DNA from: Fodinibacter sp038258215
GTDB lineage: Bacteria > Actinomycetota > Actinomycetes > Actinomycetales > Dermatophilaceae
DNA length: 64,000 bases
Assembly (NCBI GenBank): GCA_038258215.1
Contig: JBBSQC010000009.1
Coordinates: 1 to 64,000 of the forward strand
Direction: 5' to 3'
In this document: positions 7,453 to 14,925 of the stretch, one piece after another
Position numbering within the stretch: position 1 is the stretch's first letter
How the letters are laid out: each line of letters opens with the position of its first letter
Position numbers and translations under genes: made by a program
The notes under the pieces: generated by a model
The model's input: the letters and a program-made list of their open reading frames with translations, nothing else
Databases searched by the model: none
Told to the model about the DNA's origin: nothing

Positions 7453-7957
7453 GCCCTCCGCGCTCGCCGTCAGGGTCATCCGCGTCACGGCTGATCACTG
7501 GCGCACCTATCGGGACGTGCGCCTCGCCTCCCTCATCGACAGCCCACGCGCGTTCTCGGCGACGTATGCCGAGGCCGCCGAGCTCACGGAGGAGCAGTGG
7601 CGGGCCCGGCTCCATGCGGGGCTCCCGACGTGGATCGCCACCGAGGGCGTCAAGCCCGTCGGCACCGTCTCGCTCTGGCGCACCCCCGACCAGCCGGCCG
7701 ACGAGGGTGTGCTCATCGGCATGTGGGTGGCATCGGCCTCCCGCGGCACCGGGGTCGCCGACGCGCTGGTGGCGGCGGCTCTGGAGCACGCCCGTGGCCT
7801 CGGCCGGCGCCGGATCCTGCTCGACGTGGCCCGGGAGAACCACCGCGCCGCGGGCTTCTACCGGCGGCTCGGGTTCCGGCCCACCGGAGCGTCGGGGGCC
7901 ATGCCCTGGGACAGCTCGGTCATCGAGGAGACCCTCGCCCTCGACCTCTCCTCCTGA
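7445..7957 (+). CDS. GNAT family N-acetyltransferase
   Basis: This 170-residue protein transfers an acetyl group from acetyl-CoA to an unknown amine. The acetyl-CoA loop is GMWVASASRGTGVADALV (about 93-110), following the Q/R-x-x-G-x-G/A rule, and the C-terminal FYRRLGFRPTG is the usual motif B end. I chose GTG 7445, which overlaps the proC stop by 8 nt. The longer upstream open frame is a proC shadow. Its N-terminal half (VRLASLIDSPRAFSATYAE) is clearly similar to that of the next gene, so the two arose by tandem duplication. Confidence 0.82.
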   Translation: MAEPSALAVRVIRVTADHWRTYRDVRLASLIDSPRAFSATYAEAAELTEEQWRARLHAGLPTWIATEGVKPVGTVSLWRTPDQPADEGVLIGMWVASASRGTGVADALVAAALEHARGLGRRRILLDVARENHRAAGFYRRLGFRPTGASGAMPWDSSVIEETLALDLSS

Positions 7958-8004
7958 AGCCCACTGTTCACCTCCCGGGTTGCCGGGGCCCCGGGGGGTC
8001 GTGG

Positions 8005-8010
8005 GAGAGT
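8005..8010 (+). promoter_or_regulatory. weak -10 element for the second GNAT gene
   Basis: GAGAGT is followed by 7 nt and the ATG at 8018. It keeps only the A at position 2 and the final T of the consensus. A GC-rich dyad (CCGGGGCCCCGG) lies just upstream and may end transcription of the first GNAT gene. Confidence 0.3.
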
Positions 8011-8017
8011 GGCCCGC

Positions 8018-8545
8018 ATGAGCGAGATCACCGTGCGCCCTCTCGAGGTGGAGGAGTGGGAGCACTACCGCTCCGTGCGCCTCATGGCCCTCAAGGACTC
8101 CCCCGACGCCTTCGTGGCCTCCTACGAGGAGGAGTCGGCCGAGGACGAAGCCTTCTGGAAGGCGCGGATGGAACGGTCGGTGCGCCTCCTGGCCGAGCGC
8201 GACGGCGAGCCCAACGGCATCGCGAGCGTCGGCGCCGTGGGCGAGGACCAGCCCGACGCCTCCCAGCTCTTCGGTCTGTGGGTCACCCCAGAGGCCCGGG
8301 GGAGCGGGGTGGCCACCGCGCTGGTGCGCGCGGGCGCCGTGGCCGCGGCCGAGGGTGGCAAGCGCCAACTGCTCTACTGGGTCGGCACCGACAACGGGCG
8401 GGTCGTGGCCTTCGCCAGCGGCTTCGGCTTCCGACCGACCGCCCAGCGGCGACCGATGCGCGTGGTGTCCGAGGACGACGGGGAGGAGGAGACGGCGATG
8501 ACGCTGCCCCTCACCGGCGACCGGGGCGCCATCCCGAACTTCTGA
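8018..8545 (+). CDS. GNAT family N-acetyltransferase (paralogue of the preceding gene)
   Basis: This 175-residue acetyltransferase has the acetyl-CoA loop LWVTPEARGSGVATALV near residues 91-107 and an altered C-terminal motif (VAFASGFGFRPT) in which the usual Asn-x-x-Ala-x-x-x-Tyr is partly replaced by GRVVAFASG. The N-terminal block VRLMALKDSPDAFVASYEE aligns with the same block in the neighbour. ATG 8018 fits the paralogue start. The stop is only 3 bp from that of the convergent TrkA gene. The substrate is unknown. Confidence 0.82.
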   Translation: MSEITVRPLEVEEWEHYRSVRLMALKDSPDAFVASYEEESAEDEAFWKARMERSVRLLAERDGEPNGIASVGAVGEDQPDASQLFGLWVTPEARGSGVATALVRAGAVAAAEGGKRQLLYWVGTDNGRVVAFASGFGFRPTAQRRPMRVVSEDDGEEETAMTLPLTGDRGAIPNF

Positions 8546-8548
8546 GGG

Positions 8549-9214
8549 CTACGGGCGGGCGGCGAGCCGCTCGATCAGGGCCGTGGGCCCGCTGACGATG
8601 AGCAGGTCGTGCGCCGAGACCTTGGTCGTCGGCACGGCGTAGGTGAAGTCCTCACCCGGTGACTTGACCCCCACGACGGTGACGCCGTACTTGCTGCGCA
8701 CCCCGCTCTGCTCCAGGGTGAACCCGACGGTCTCGCTGGGCGGGCGCATCTTGACGATGGCGAACCCGTCGTCGAACTCGATGTAGTCCTGCATGCGACC
8801 GCCGACGAGGTGCGCCACGCGGCGCCCGGTGTCGGCCTCGGGCCGCACGACGTGGTGGACCCCGATCCGGTCGAGGATCCGGGCGTGCTCGATGGACATC
8901 GCCTTGGCCCAGATGTCGGAGACCCCCGCGTCGACGAGGTTGGCCGCGGCGAGCACCGACGCCTCCACCGAGGACCCGATGGCGACGACCGAGATGGGGA
9001 AGCGACCGGCCTTGGCGTCGCGCACGACCCCGACGTCGCTCGCGTCACCGTGCACGACGTGGCTGATCCGGCCGAGGAACTTCTCGGCGAGGAACCCGTC
9101 CTTCTCGATGGCTGTCACTTTGTGGCCGAGCCGCCGCAGCTCGAGCGCCGCGGCCGCACCGAACCGTCCCAGGCCGATGACGAGGACCTCGTCGTCGTAC
9201 AGGTTCTTGCCCAT
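8549..9214 (-). CDS. TrkA-family potassium channel/transporter regulator (RCK domains)
   Basis: This 221-residue cytoplasmic protein has an RCK_N Rossmann domain (VIGLGRFGAAAALEL, residues 12-26, with the acidic residue of AIEKDG ending strand 2) followed by an RCK_C domain (about 140-221). Such proteins form octameric rings that gate Ktr/Trk potassium uptake in response to ATP/ADP, NAD(H) or c-di-AMP. I chose ATG 9212-9214 because a GAGGGG ribosome site lies just upstream and residues before it are not family-like. No TrkH/KtrB membrane partner is adjacent in the window, so it may act with a distant channel. Confidence 0.88.
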   Translation of the reverse strand: MGKNLYDDEVLVIGLGRFGAAAALELRRLGHKVTAIEKDGFLAEKFLGRISHVVHGDASDVGVVRDAKAGRFPISVVAIGSSVEASVLAAANLVDAGVSDIWAKAMSIEHARILDRIGVHHVVRPEADTGRRVAHLVGGRMQDYIEFDDGFAIVKMRPPSETVGFTLEQSGVRSKYGVTVVGVKSPGEDFTYAVPTTKVSAHDLLIVSGPTALIERLAARP

Positions 9215-9274
9215 CAGGGCCCCTCTCGGTGGGCGGTGTTCGGGTGCCCAGCCTGCCACGAGAGGGATGCGGAG

Positions 9275-9280
9275 TAGCGT
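9275..9280 (+). promoter_or_regulatory. -10 element for the AcuC-type gene, leaderless arrangement
   Basis: TAGCGT is followed by 7 nt (GCGGCGC) and the ATG at 9288. There is no ribosome binding site. Confidence 0.45.
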
Positions 9281-9287
9281 GCGGCGC

Positions 9288-10478
9288 ATGGGCGTGCCGA
9301 CGAGCGTGATCTGGGACGACGCGTTCACCGCCTACGACTTCGGGATCGGGCACCCGATGGGACCGGTGCGGCTCGACCTCACGACCCGGCTGGCGCGAGC
9401 GCTGGGGGTCCTGGACGCCGTGGACATCCTGAGCCCCGGGGTGGCCGACGACGACCTCCTGGCGACCGTGCACGACCGCGACTACATCGCTGCGGTGCGG
9501 CGGGCCTCGGTCGACCCCGCATCGGCCGACCGTCGACGGGGCCTGGGCACCGACGATGACCCCGCGTTCGCCGGGATGCACGAGGCGTCGGCGCGGATCG
9601 TGCAGGGCACGGTCGACATCTGTCGTCGCGTCCTCACCGGGGAGGCGGAGCACGGCGTCAACTACTGCGGGGGCCTGCACCACGCGATGCCGACGCACGC
9701 GAGTGGGTTCTGCATCTACAACGACATCGCCGTCGGCATCCGCTGGCTGCTCGACCACGGGGCCGAACGGGTGGCCTACGTCGACATCGACGTACACCAC
9801 GGTGACGGCGTCGAGCGCACCTTCTGGAACGACCCGCGCGTCCTGACCATCTCGGTGCACGAGAACGGCCGGCACCTCTTCCCCGGCACCGGGTGGCCGG
9901 GGGACATCGGCGGTCCGCAGGCCAGGGGGAGCGCCGCGAACGTCGCGTTGCCCCCCGGCACCTCGGACTCGGGGTGGCTGCGGGCCATCCAGTCCGTCGC
10001 GGGGCCGCTCGTGCGCGCCTTCGCGCCCGACGTGCTGGTGAGCCAGCACGGGTGCGACACCCACTTCGAGGATCCCCTCGCCCACTTCGCCATCACCGTC
10101 GACGCCCAGCGGATGGCCCACGAGCTGATCCACGACCTCTCCCACGAGGCCGCAGGTGGGCGCTGGGTGGCCCTCGGCGGTGGGGGCTACGAGCTCGTGG
10201 AGGTGGTGCCCCGGTCCTGGACGCACCTCACGGCGATCGCCGCCCACACCCCGGTGGCCCTGGACACGCCAGTGCCCGCGCAGTGGCGCGAGCACGTCCA
10301 GCGCACCTTCGGCCGGCCCGGCCCGGCCCGGATGGGGGACCGGCCCCCCGGCGAGCTCCCCATCTGGGTGCAGCCGTGGAATGCCGGGCACAACCCCGAC
10401 GGCCCGGTCGACCAGGCGATCATGGCGACCCGCCAGGCGACGTTCAGCCACCAGGGACTCGACCCCTGGTTCGACTGA
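9288..10478 (+). CDS. acetoin utilization protein AcuC-type histone deacetylase
   Basis: This 396-residue class I HDAC-like enzyme would deacetylate protein lysines such as acetyl-CoA synthetase (the AcuC role), using a zinc ion. The paired active-site His lie in GGLHHAMPTHASGFC (near 128-142). The metal ligands are in DIDVHHGDG (about 164-172) and the later Asp of SQHGCDTHFEDP. The C-terminal GGGGYE contributes the transition-state Tyr. The long open frame upstream is a shadow of the TrkA gene. ATG 9288 is supported by its leaderless -10. The two GNAT genes nearby may be acetylating counterparts, though that is only suggested by position. Confidence 0.88.
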   Translation: MGVPTSVIWDDAFTAYDFGIGHPMGPVRLDLTTRLARALGVLDAVDILSPGVADDDLLATVHDRDYIAAVRRASVDPASADRRRGLGTDDDPAFAGMHEASARIVQGTVDICRRVLTGEAEHGVNYCGGLHHAMPTHASGFCIYNDIAVGIRWLLDHGAERVAYVDIDVHHGDGVERTFWNDPRVLTISVHENGRHLFPGTGWPGDIGGPQARGSAANVALPPGTSDSGWLRAIQSVAGPLVRAFAPDVLVSQHGCDTHFEDPLAHFAITVDAQRMAHELIHDLSHEAAGGRWVALGGGGYELVEVVPRSWTHLTAIAAHTPVALDTPVPAQWREHVQRTFGRPGPARMGDRPPGELPIWVQPWNAGHNPDGPVDQAIMATRQATFSHQGLDPWFD

Positions 10479-10509
10479 CGGACCAGCGGGCACGGCATCC
10501 CGCCCATGC

Positions 10510-10612
10510 CCACCCCACCACCCTCGACTTATTGCGCTCCAGCCACGTTCCGACGCCCGAAATGGGGGCTCTCGCGTGGGTGAGGCGCAATAAGTCGGGA
10601 GGGGGTGGGGCG
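10510..10612. repeat. about 100-bp interrupted inverted repeat (large hairpin)
   Basis: Perfect 13-bp arms CGACTTATTGCGC (10525-10537) and GCGCAATAAGTCG (10585-10597) are extended outward by near-complementary C-rich/G-rich flanks (10510-10524 and 10598-10612) and inward by imperfect pairing of CCAGCCACG with CGTGGGTG. The tip is near 10553-10566. The arms are much more AT-rich than their surroundings. It could end transcription of the AcuC-type gene, or be a mobile palindromic element. I saw no second copy in the window. Confidence 0.7.
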
Positions 10613-10676
10613 GCGTGGCGACTGGACATCCGGACGAAATGTGTCGATCCACTTCCCCAGTGGTCACAACTGCCCC

Positions 10677-10682
10677 TATGGT
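10677..10682 (+). promoter_or_regulatory. candidate -10 element for the HTH-bS22 genes
   Basis: TATGGT lies 71 nt before the HTH start, after an AT-richer stretch that contains the small dyad CCACT-TCCCC-AGTGG (about 10649-10663). This is the best -10 in the 275-bp gap between AcuC and the HTH gene. The rest of that gap is the large hairpin. Confidence 0.35.
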
Positions 10683-10753
10683 TGCGCTTGCACGCCGCAG
10701 GGAGAATGCCGGACGGTCCTGGCGCTGGGGGCGAGCAGAGGATCGAGGTCACG

Positions 10754-10954
10754 ATGGCAACGGAGCGTCAGCTCGGCGAGGTGCGGTTCCTGACCGTTGC
10801 CGAGGTCGCCGCGATCATGCGCGTCTCGAAGATGACGGTCTACCGCATGGTCCATGCCGGTGAGCTCCCGGCGATCCGAGTGGGTCGATCCTTCCGGGTC
10901 CCGGAGGACCAGGTCGACACCTACCTGCGCAACTCCTTCATCGACACCGCCTGA
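10754..10954 (+). CDS. small helix-turn-helix DNA-binding protein (excisionase/BldC-like)
   Basis: This 66-residue protein is almost wholly one winged HTH_17 domain: LTVAEVAAIMRVSKMTVYRM is the helix-turn-helix and GELPAIRVGRSFRVP the wing (residues 13-51). The same kind of gene sits before bS22 in mycobacteria (Rv0500A) and other actinobacteria, and the fold is that of BldC, a developmental regulator in Streptomyces. Here it is not linked to any integrase, so it is a housekeeping regulator rather than a phage excisionase. ATG 10754 follows a weak GAGG at about 10744. The target genes are unknown. Confidence 0.85.
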   Translation: MATERQLGEVRFLTVAEVAAIMRVSKMTVYRMVHAGELPAIRVGRSFRVPEDQVDTYLRNSFIDTA

Positions 10955-11095
10955 CGGCAGTCCCCACGACCAGGGTGGTCGGTCCCTCCTACGGGCCTGC
11001 CCCCACCACGTCGCACCGGCCCGCGTTTTGGGGCCGGGACCGCCTGCCGGTAGGGTGGGCGGTCGCACACCAGCCTCCAGCAATGAGGACATCGC

Positions 11096-11194
11096 ATGGG
11101 TTCAGTGATCAAGAAGCGGCGCAAGCGGATGGCGAAGAAGAAGCACCGCAAGCTCCTTCGCAAGACGCGCCACCAGCGCCGCAACAAGAAGTGA
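11096..11194 (+). CDS. 30S ribosomal protein bS22 (AURKAIP1/COX24 domain), 32 residues
   Basis: The product is a tiny, very basic protein beginning MGSVIKKRRKRMAKKK, containing more than 15 Lys/Arg. It matches the actinobacterial small-subunit protein bS22 seen in mycobacterial ribosome structures, which lies near the decoding centre, and the AURKAIP1/COX24 domain of mitochondrial ribosomes. Its place after an HTH gene and before an epimerase agrees with Rv0500B. A perfect 8-bp dyad (AAGTGACC-CA-GGTCACTT, 11189-11206) spans the stop codon and a strong terminator follows. Ribosome site AGGA (11086-11089) precedes the start. Confidence 0.93.
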   Translation: MGSVIKKRRKRMAKKKHRKLLRKTRHQRRNKK

Positions 11195-11217
11195 CCCAGG
11201 TCACTTCGGCACTTCAG

Positions 11218-11243
11218 AGGTCCCCGCACTCCGGGGGCCTTTG
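11218..11243 (+). terminator. intrinsic-type terminator after bS22
   Basis: AGGTCCCCG pairs with CGGGGGCCT (9 bp including one G-T pair) around a 5-nt loop, followed by TTTGTCGTT. It lies 23 nt after the bS22 stop and is one of the clearest terminators in the window. Confidence 0.75.
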
Positions 11244-11282
11244 TCGTTCAACCTGGTGTCGTGTGCAGCCGGGCGCACTCGG

Positions 11283-11288
11283 TAGGTT
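11283..11288 (+). promoter_or_regulatory. candidate -10 element for the epimerase-acyltransferase operon
   Basis: TAGGTT lies 33 nt before the chosen GTG start at 11322, leaving a short leader that contains the AAGGAG ribosome site at 11310-11315. This spacing favours GTG 11322 over the in-frame ATG at 11307. Confidence 0.4.
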
Positions 11289-11321
11289 GGGGGTCTCGGT
11301 TCCGGCATGAAGGAGCAGCGC

Positions 11322-12371
11322 GTGGGCAAGGTGGTGCTCGTCACGGGGGTCTCCAGATACCTCGGTGGGCTGCTCGCGCGCCGGCTCGGTGAGCACCCCT
11401 CGGTCTCCCACGTCGTCGGCGTCGACGTCATCCCGCCGCCGCACGACATCGCCGGGGTGGAGTTCGTGCGCGCCGACATCCGAAACCCGATGATCGCCAG
11501 GGTCATCGAGAAGGCCCGCGTCGACACGGTCGTCCACATGAACGTGATCGCCACACCGACCTTCGCTGGGGGCCGAACCCCGCAGAAGGAGATCAACGTC
11601 ATCGGCACGATGCAGCTGCTGGCGGCCTGTCAGAAGTCCGGCACCGTGCGGCGTCTCGTCGTGAAGTCCTCGGCCGCGGTCTACGGCTCGACCCCGAGGG
11701 ACCCCGCGATGTTCACCGAGGACATGGGGGCCAAGCGCACCCCGTCCGGGGGCTTCGGCAAGGACTCGATCGAGGTCGAGGGCTACGTGCGCGGGTTCGC
11801 TCGGCGGCGGCCCGACACCGAGATCCTCACGCTGCGCTTCGCCAACATCGTCGGGCCCCGGATCCGCACCTCGATCACCGACTACTTCAACCTTCCCGTG
11901 ATCCCGGCCCCCCTCGGCTTCGACGCCCGGATGCAGTTCATGCACGAGGACGACGCGATCGACGCGCTGGAGATCGCGTCGACGACGCACGTCACGGGGG
12001 TGGTCAACCTCGCCGGTCACGGCGTCGTGACCGTGCTCCAGGCGGCGGCGATCGTCGGCCGTCCCGTCGTGCCGATGCCGATGTCGGCGGCCGGGTTCGT
12101 CGGAGGGCTGGCCCGTCGCAGCGGCCTGGCCGACTTCTCCCCGGACCAGACGTCCTTCCTCGCCTACGGTCGGGGGCTGGACACCACGCGGATGTCCACG
12201 GTGCTGGGCTTCGAGCCGCGCTTCACCACCCGCGCGGCGTTCGAGGACTTCGCCCGCACCGTCGGCCCCGCCATCCCCGCGGCCAGTGCCATCGGGGATG
12301 CCGTCAGCGGCGTGGCCGGCTCGGCGAGCCAGGTGCTGCTGCGCACCCTCGGCGCGGGTCGGGGGCACTGA
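11322..12371 (+). CDS. NAD-dependent epimerase/dehydratase family protein
   Basis: This 349-residue extended short-chain dehydrogenase starts with a nucleotide-binding loop VVLVTGVSRYLGG, has the DVIPPP turn after strand 2, the ADIR acidic residue and a central SSAAVYGS that supplies the Ser/Tyr region. The expected Tyr-x-x-x-Lys is degenerate (DSIEVEG), so classic epimerase chemistry is doubtful. GTG 11322 is chosen for the AAGGAG just ahead. ATG 11307 would add five residues. It overlaps the acyltransferase gene by one base (TGATG). The same pair occurs as Rv0501-Rv0502 in M. tuberculosis, suggesting a shared envelope-lipid role, which remains unproven. Confidence 0.82.
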   Translation: MGKVVLVTGVSRYLGGLLARRLGEHPSVSHVVGVDVIPPPHDIAGVEFVRADIRNPMIARVIEKARVDTVVHMNVIATPTFAGGRTPQKEINVIGTMQLLAACQKSGTVRRLVVKSSAAVYGSTPRDPAMFTEDMGAKRTPSGGFGKDSIEVEGYVRGFARRRPDTEILTLRFANIVGPRIRTSITDYFNLPVIPAPLGFDARMQFMHEDDAIDALEIASTTHVTGVVNLAGHGVVTVLQAAAIVGRPVVPMPMSAAGFVGGLARRSGLADFSPDQTSFLAYGRGLDTTRMSTVLGFEPRFTTRAAFEDFARTVGPAIPAASAIGDAVSGVAGSASQVLLRTLGAGRGH

Positions 12372-13855
12372 TGGCGACCCCCAAGGGCGCACTCGCCGCC
12401 GGCGCGGCCCGGGCGTCGGGGGAGCGAGCCCGTCGCCGTTCGACACCACTGCTCGGAGGCGACCCGGTCACGGTGGTGCCCTCGGCCCTAGCCTCGGGGC
12501 GCCCGGCCCGGAAGAAGGCGACGTCGAGCACGGCGACCAAGCCCCGGAAGGCGGCGACAAGGGCCGCCGCGCCCAAGAAGGCGGCTCCGGCCACCACCAC
12601 CGGGCCGAAGCGGCGCACCGGGAGCACGAAGGCGTCGCCGGCCACGTCGACGAAGGCGACGTCGGCCACCACGGAGGCCGATGCGCCGCAGCGCCCTCCG
12701 CACCGCCCGGCCCCGAGGGTCACGTCGGCTCCGTCGCACAAGGTCGCTCGCCAGTCGGGGGTCCGTCGGGCTCGACCTGCGGCATCCGTGGGGTCTGGGC
12801 GCGAGGAGCAGCCCGTCCGGATGACGTCCAAGGAGAAGGCGCGTCGCGACGCGGGGTCCCGTCGACCGCACCTGCGGCTGGCCGAGCCCCCGGTCGACCC
12901 GACCGTCAGCACGGCGCCCACCAGGTCGGGCCTGCCGCTCCCCGACTCCGGAGACGTCCTCGACCTGCTGGTCTCGATGCTCCGGGTGGCCGCCGAGTCG
13001 GCGGGCATCGCACCCGCCGACGTGGAGCGGCGCATCGCGCAGGTGCTCGCCTACGTCCGGCGCCGGGTCGAGGGGGACTACGCCGTCGACGACTTCGGCT
13101 ACGACGCCGACTTCACCGAGAACGTGTTCTACCCGATGCTGCGCCCCATCTACCGGCACTGGTTCCGCGTCGAGGTGCGCGGCATCGAGAACATCCCGGA
13201 GACCGGCGGAGCCCTCGTCGTGTCCAACCACTCCGGCACGATCGCCATCGACTCCCTCATGGTCCAGCTCGGCATCCACGACGAGCACCCCCGCCACCGG
13301 GTGATGCGGGCCCTCGGCGCCGACCTGGTGTTCAAGACGCCCTTCCTCGGCACGGTGGCCCGCAGGTCCGGGTCGACGTTGGCGACCAACTCCGACGCCG
13401 AGCGGCTGTTCGCCCAGGGCGAGCTGGTCGGGGTGTTCCCCGAGGGGTTCAAGGGGGTGGGCAAGCCGTTCAGCGAGCGCTACAAGCTCCAGCGCTTCGG
13501 TCGGGGAGGGTTCGTCGCGGCGGCGCTCAGCGCCGAGGTGCCGATCGTGCCGTGCTCGGTCGTCGGGGCAGAGGAGATCCTGCCGATCATCGGCAACATG
13601 GGTGCCGTGGCGAGGCTCTTCGGGCTGCCGTACGCACCCATCACCCCGACCTTCCCCCTGCTCGGCCCGCTGGGCCTGATCCCGCTGCCGAGCAAGTGGA
13701 TCATCGAGTTCGGCGCTCAGATCCCCACCGACGGCTACGGGCCGGGCTCAGCAGACGACCCGATGCTCGTCTTCGACCTCACCGACCGGGTGCGCGAGAC
13801 GATCCAACAGACCCTCTACACCCTTCTCATGCAACGCCGTTCGGTCTTCTTCTGA
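12371..13855 (+). CDS. lysophospholipid/glycerol acyltransferase with a disordered basic N-terminus
   Basis: This 494-residue protein has two parts. Residues 1 to about 185 are low-complexity Ala/Lys/Thr/Arg/Pro sequence with a strongly basic segment around 35-100. From about 200 on lies a PlsC-type acyltransferase with VVSNHSGTIAID (near 283-294, a longer His-to-Asp spacing than the standard HX4D) and GVFPEGFKGVGK (near 355), the acyl-acceptor motif. Proteins of this Rv0502-like group are related to hemolysin-type and mono/diacylglycerol acyltransferases. It probably acylates a glycerolipid at the membrane. The basic tail is not needed for the fold and may bind acidic lipid or nucleic acid. 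Confidence 0.85.
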   Translation: MATPKGALAAGAARASGERARRRSTPLLGGDPVTVVPSALASGRPARKKATSSTATKPRKAATRAAAPKKAAPATTTGPKRRTGSTKASPATSTKATSATTEADAPQRPPHRPAPRVTSAPSHKVARQSGVRRARPAASVGSGREEQPVRMTSKEKARRDAGSRRPHLRLAEPPVDPTVSTAPTRSGLPLPDSGDVLDLLVSMLRVAAESAGIAPADVERRIAQVLAYVRRRVEGDYAVDDFGYDADFTENVFYPMLRPIYRHWFRVEVRGIENIPETGGALVVSNHSGTIAIDSLMVQLGIHDEHPRHRVMRALGADLVFKTPFLGTVARRSGSTLATNSDAERLFAQGELVGVFPEGFKGVGKPFSERYKLQRFGRGGFVAAALSAEVPIVPCSVVGAEEILPIIGNMGAVARLFGLPYAPITPTFPLLGPLGLIPLPSKWIIEFGAQIPTDGYGPGSADDPMLVFDLTDRVRETIQQTLYTLLMQRRSVFF

Positions 13856-14106
13856 TGGATGCCGGCACCTCCCGGATCACCTTGGTCACCCGTCCCGGCT
13901 GCCACCTGTGCGACGTCGCCCGCGAGACCGTCGAGCAGGTCGCGGCGGACCTCGGGGTGGGCTGGGTCGAGGTGTCGATCGACGACGACGCCGGCCTGCG
14001 CGAGCGCTACGCCGAACAGATCCCGGTGACACTGGTGGACGGGGCTCGGCACGACTACTGGCGGGTCGACGCGCAGCGGCTCCGAGCCGCCCTCGCGACG
14101 CAATAG
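13855..14106 (+). CDS. glutaredoxin family protein
   Basis: This 83-residue thioredoxin-fold protein has the redox motif CHLC (C16, C19) within VTRPGCHLCDVA and the cis-Pro segment QIPVTLVDGARHDYWRV. It is the DUF836/YruB-like type found just before hemA in many actinobacteria (Rv0508 position). The ATG overlaps the acyltransferase stop (TGATG). It could reduce disulfides using mycothiol or thioredoxin reductase. The partner is unknown. It lies immediately upstream of the Rex-controlled promoter but is transcribed from the epimerase side. Confidence 0.85.
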   Translation: MDAGTSRITLVTRPGCHLCDVARETVEQVAADLGVGWVEVSIDDDAGLRERYAEQIPVTLVDGARHDYWRVDAQRLRAALATQ

Positions 14107-14147
14107 CACACGTCGGCGTGAGGTCGCTCACGGGGTTGGTCACGACT

Positions 14148-14176
14148 TTGTGCAGTGGTTCACAAGGACGTAGTCT
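14148..14176 (+). promoter_or_regulatory. Rex operator overlapping the rex-hem promoter
   Basis: The 18-bp site at 14148-14165 matches the Rex consensus TTGTGAA-N4-TTCACAA at 13 of 14 fixed positions (one C for A). Its first six bases can serve as the -35 (TTGTGC), with a 17-bp spacer to the -10 TAGTCT at 14171-14176, so bound Rex would block RNA polymerase. This predicts self-repression of rex-hemA-hemC-hemD-hemB, released at high NADH/NAD+, as described for Streptomyces rex-hemACD. Confidence 0.85.
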
Positions 14177-14259
14177 GACGTCCTACCCACAGGTCCGTCG
14201 ATGGTGCACCAGGCTCCACCCGTCGGCCCATCGGGCCCGCGAAAGGAGTCGGTGCGCTC

Positions 14260-14925
14260 GTGTCCACCGCAGCAACTGCCCGTCGGGGAATCCCCGACGC
14301 GACGGTGGCTCGACTCCCCGGATACCTGCGGGCCCTGACCACGCTGGCGCGGGGCGCCGTGGCGTCGGTGAGCTCCGAGCGCCTCGCCGCGGTCGCCGGT
14401 GTCAGCCCGACGATGCTGCGCAAGGACCTCTCCCACCTCGGCTCCTACGGAGTGCGGGGAGTGGGCTACGACGTCGAGCGGCTCGCCACCGAGATCAGCT
14501 CGGCCCTCGGACTAACCCAGGACTGGCCGGTGGCCATCGTCGGGATGGGCAACCTGGGGCGCGCGCTGGCGGCATACCGGGGCTTCGCGGAGCGGGGGTT
14601 CCGCGTCATCGCCCTCCTGGACGGCGATCCCTCGGTGGTGGGGGACGTGGTGGCCGGGCAGGAGGTCCGGGCGATGTCGGACCTCTCCGACCTCGTCGAG
14701 CGGAGTGGCCTCGCGATCGGGGTGATCGCCACCCCGGAGCACGGAGCCCAGAACGCCTGTGACGCACTCGTGGAGGCCGGCGTCCGGTCGGTGCTCAACT
14801 TCGCGCCGGCGGTGCTCTCGGTGCCGGACGGCGTCGTGGTGCGAAAGGTCGACCTCTCCACCGAGCTCCAGATCCTCGCCTTCCACGGCCGGCGCCTCGA
14901 CCTCGGCGAGGTGCTGTCGTCATGA
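14260..14925 (+). CDS. rex: redox-sensing transcriptional repressor Rex
   Basis: This 221-residue regulator has an N-terminal winged helix (residues about 14-80, with SSERLAAVAGVSPTMLRKDLSHLGSYG in pieces typical of Rex) and a C-terminal Rossmann domain that senses NAD(H) (VGMGNLG at 94-100, LLDGDPS after strand 2). NADH binding releases it from DNA. GTG 14260 follows AAAGGAG at 14242-14248 and matches the usual start. It lies first in an operon with hemA, overlapping it in an ATGA, and has its own operator upstream. Family knowledge says Rex represses respiratory and heme genes when NAD+ is plentiful. Confidence 0.95.
   Translation: MSTAATARRGIPDATVARLPGYLRALTTLARGAVASVSSERLAAVAGVSPTMLRKDLSHLGSYGVRGVGYDVERLATEISSALGLTQDWPVAIVGMGNLGRALAAYRGFAERGFRVIALLDGDPSVVGDVVAGQEVRAMSDLSDLVERSGLAIGVIATPEHGAQNACDALVEAGVRSVLNFAPAVLSVPDGVVVRKVDLSTELQILAFHGRRLDLGEVLSS

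Noticed and set aside
8793..9287. Extended N-terminus for the AcuC-type gene
   Set aside because: The added sequence is antisense to the TrkA-like gene and unlike the family; ATG 9288 has its own -10 element.
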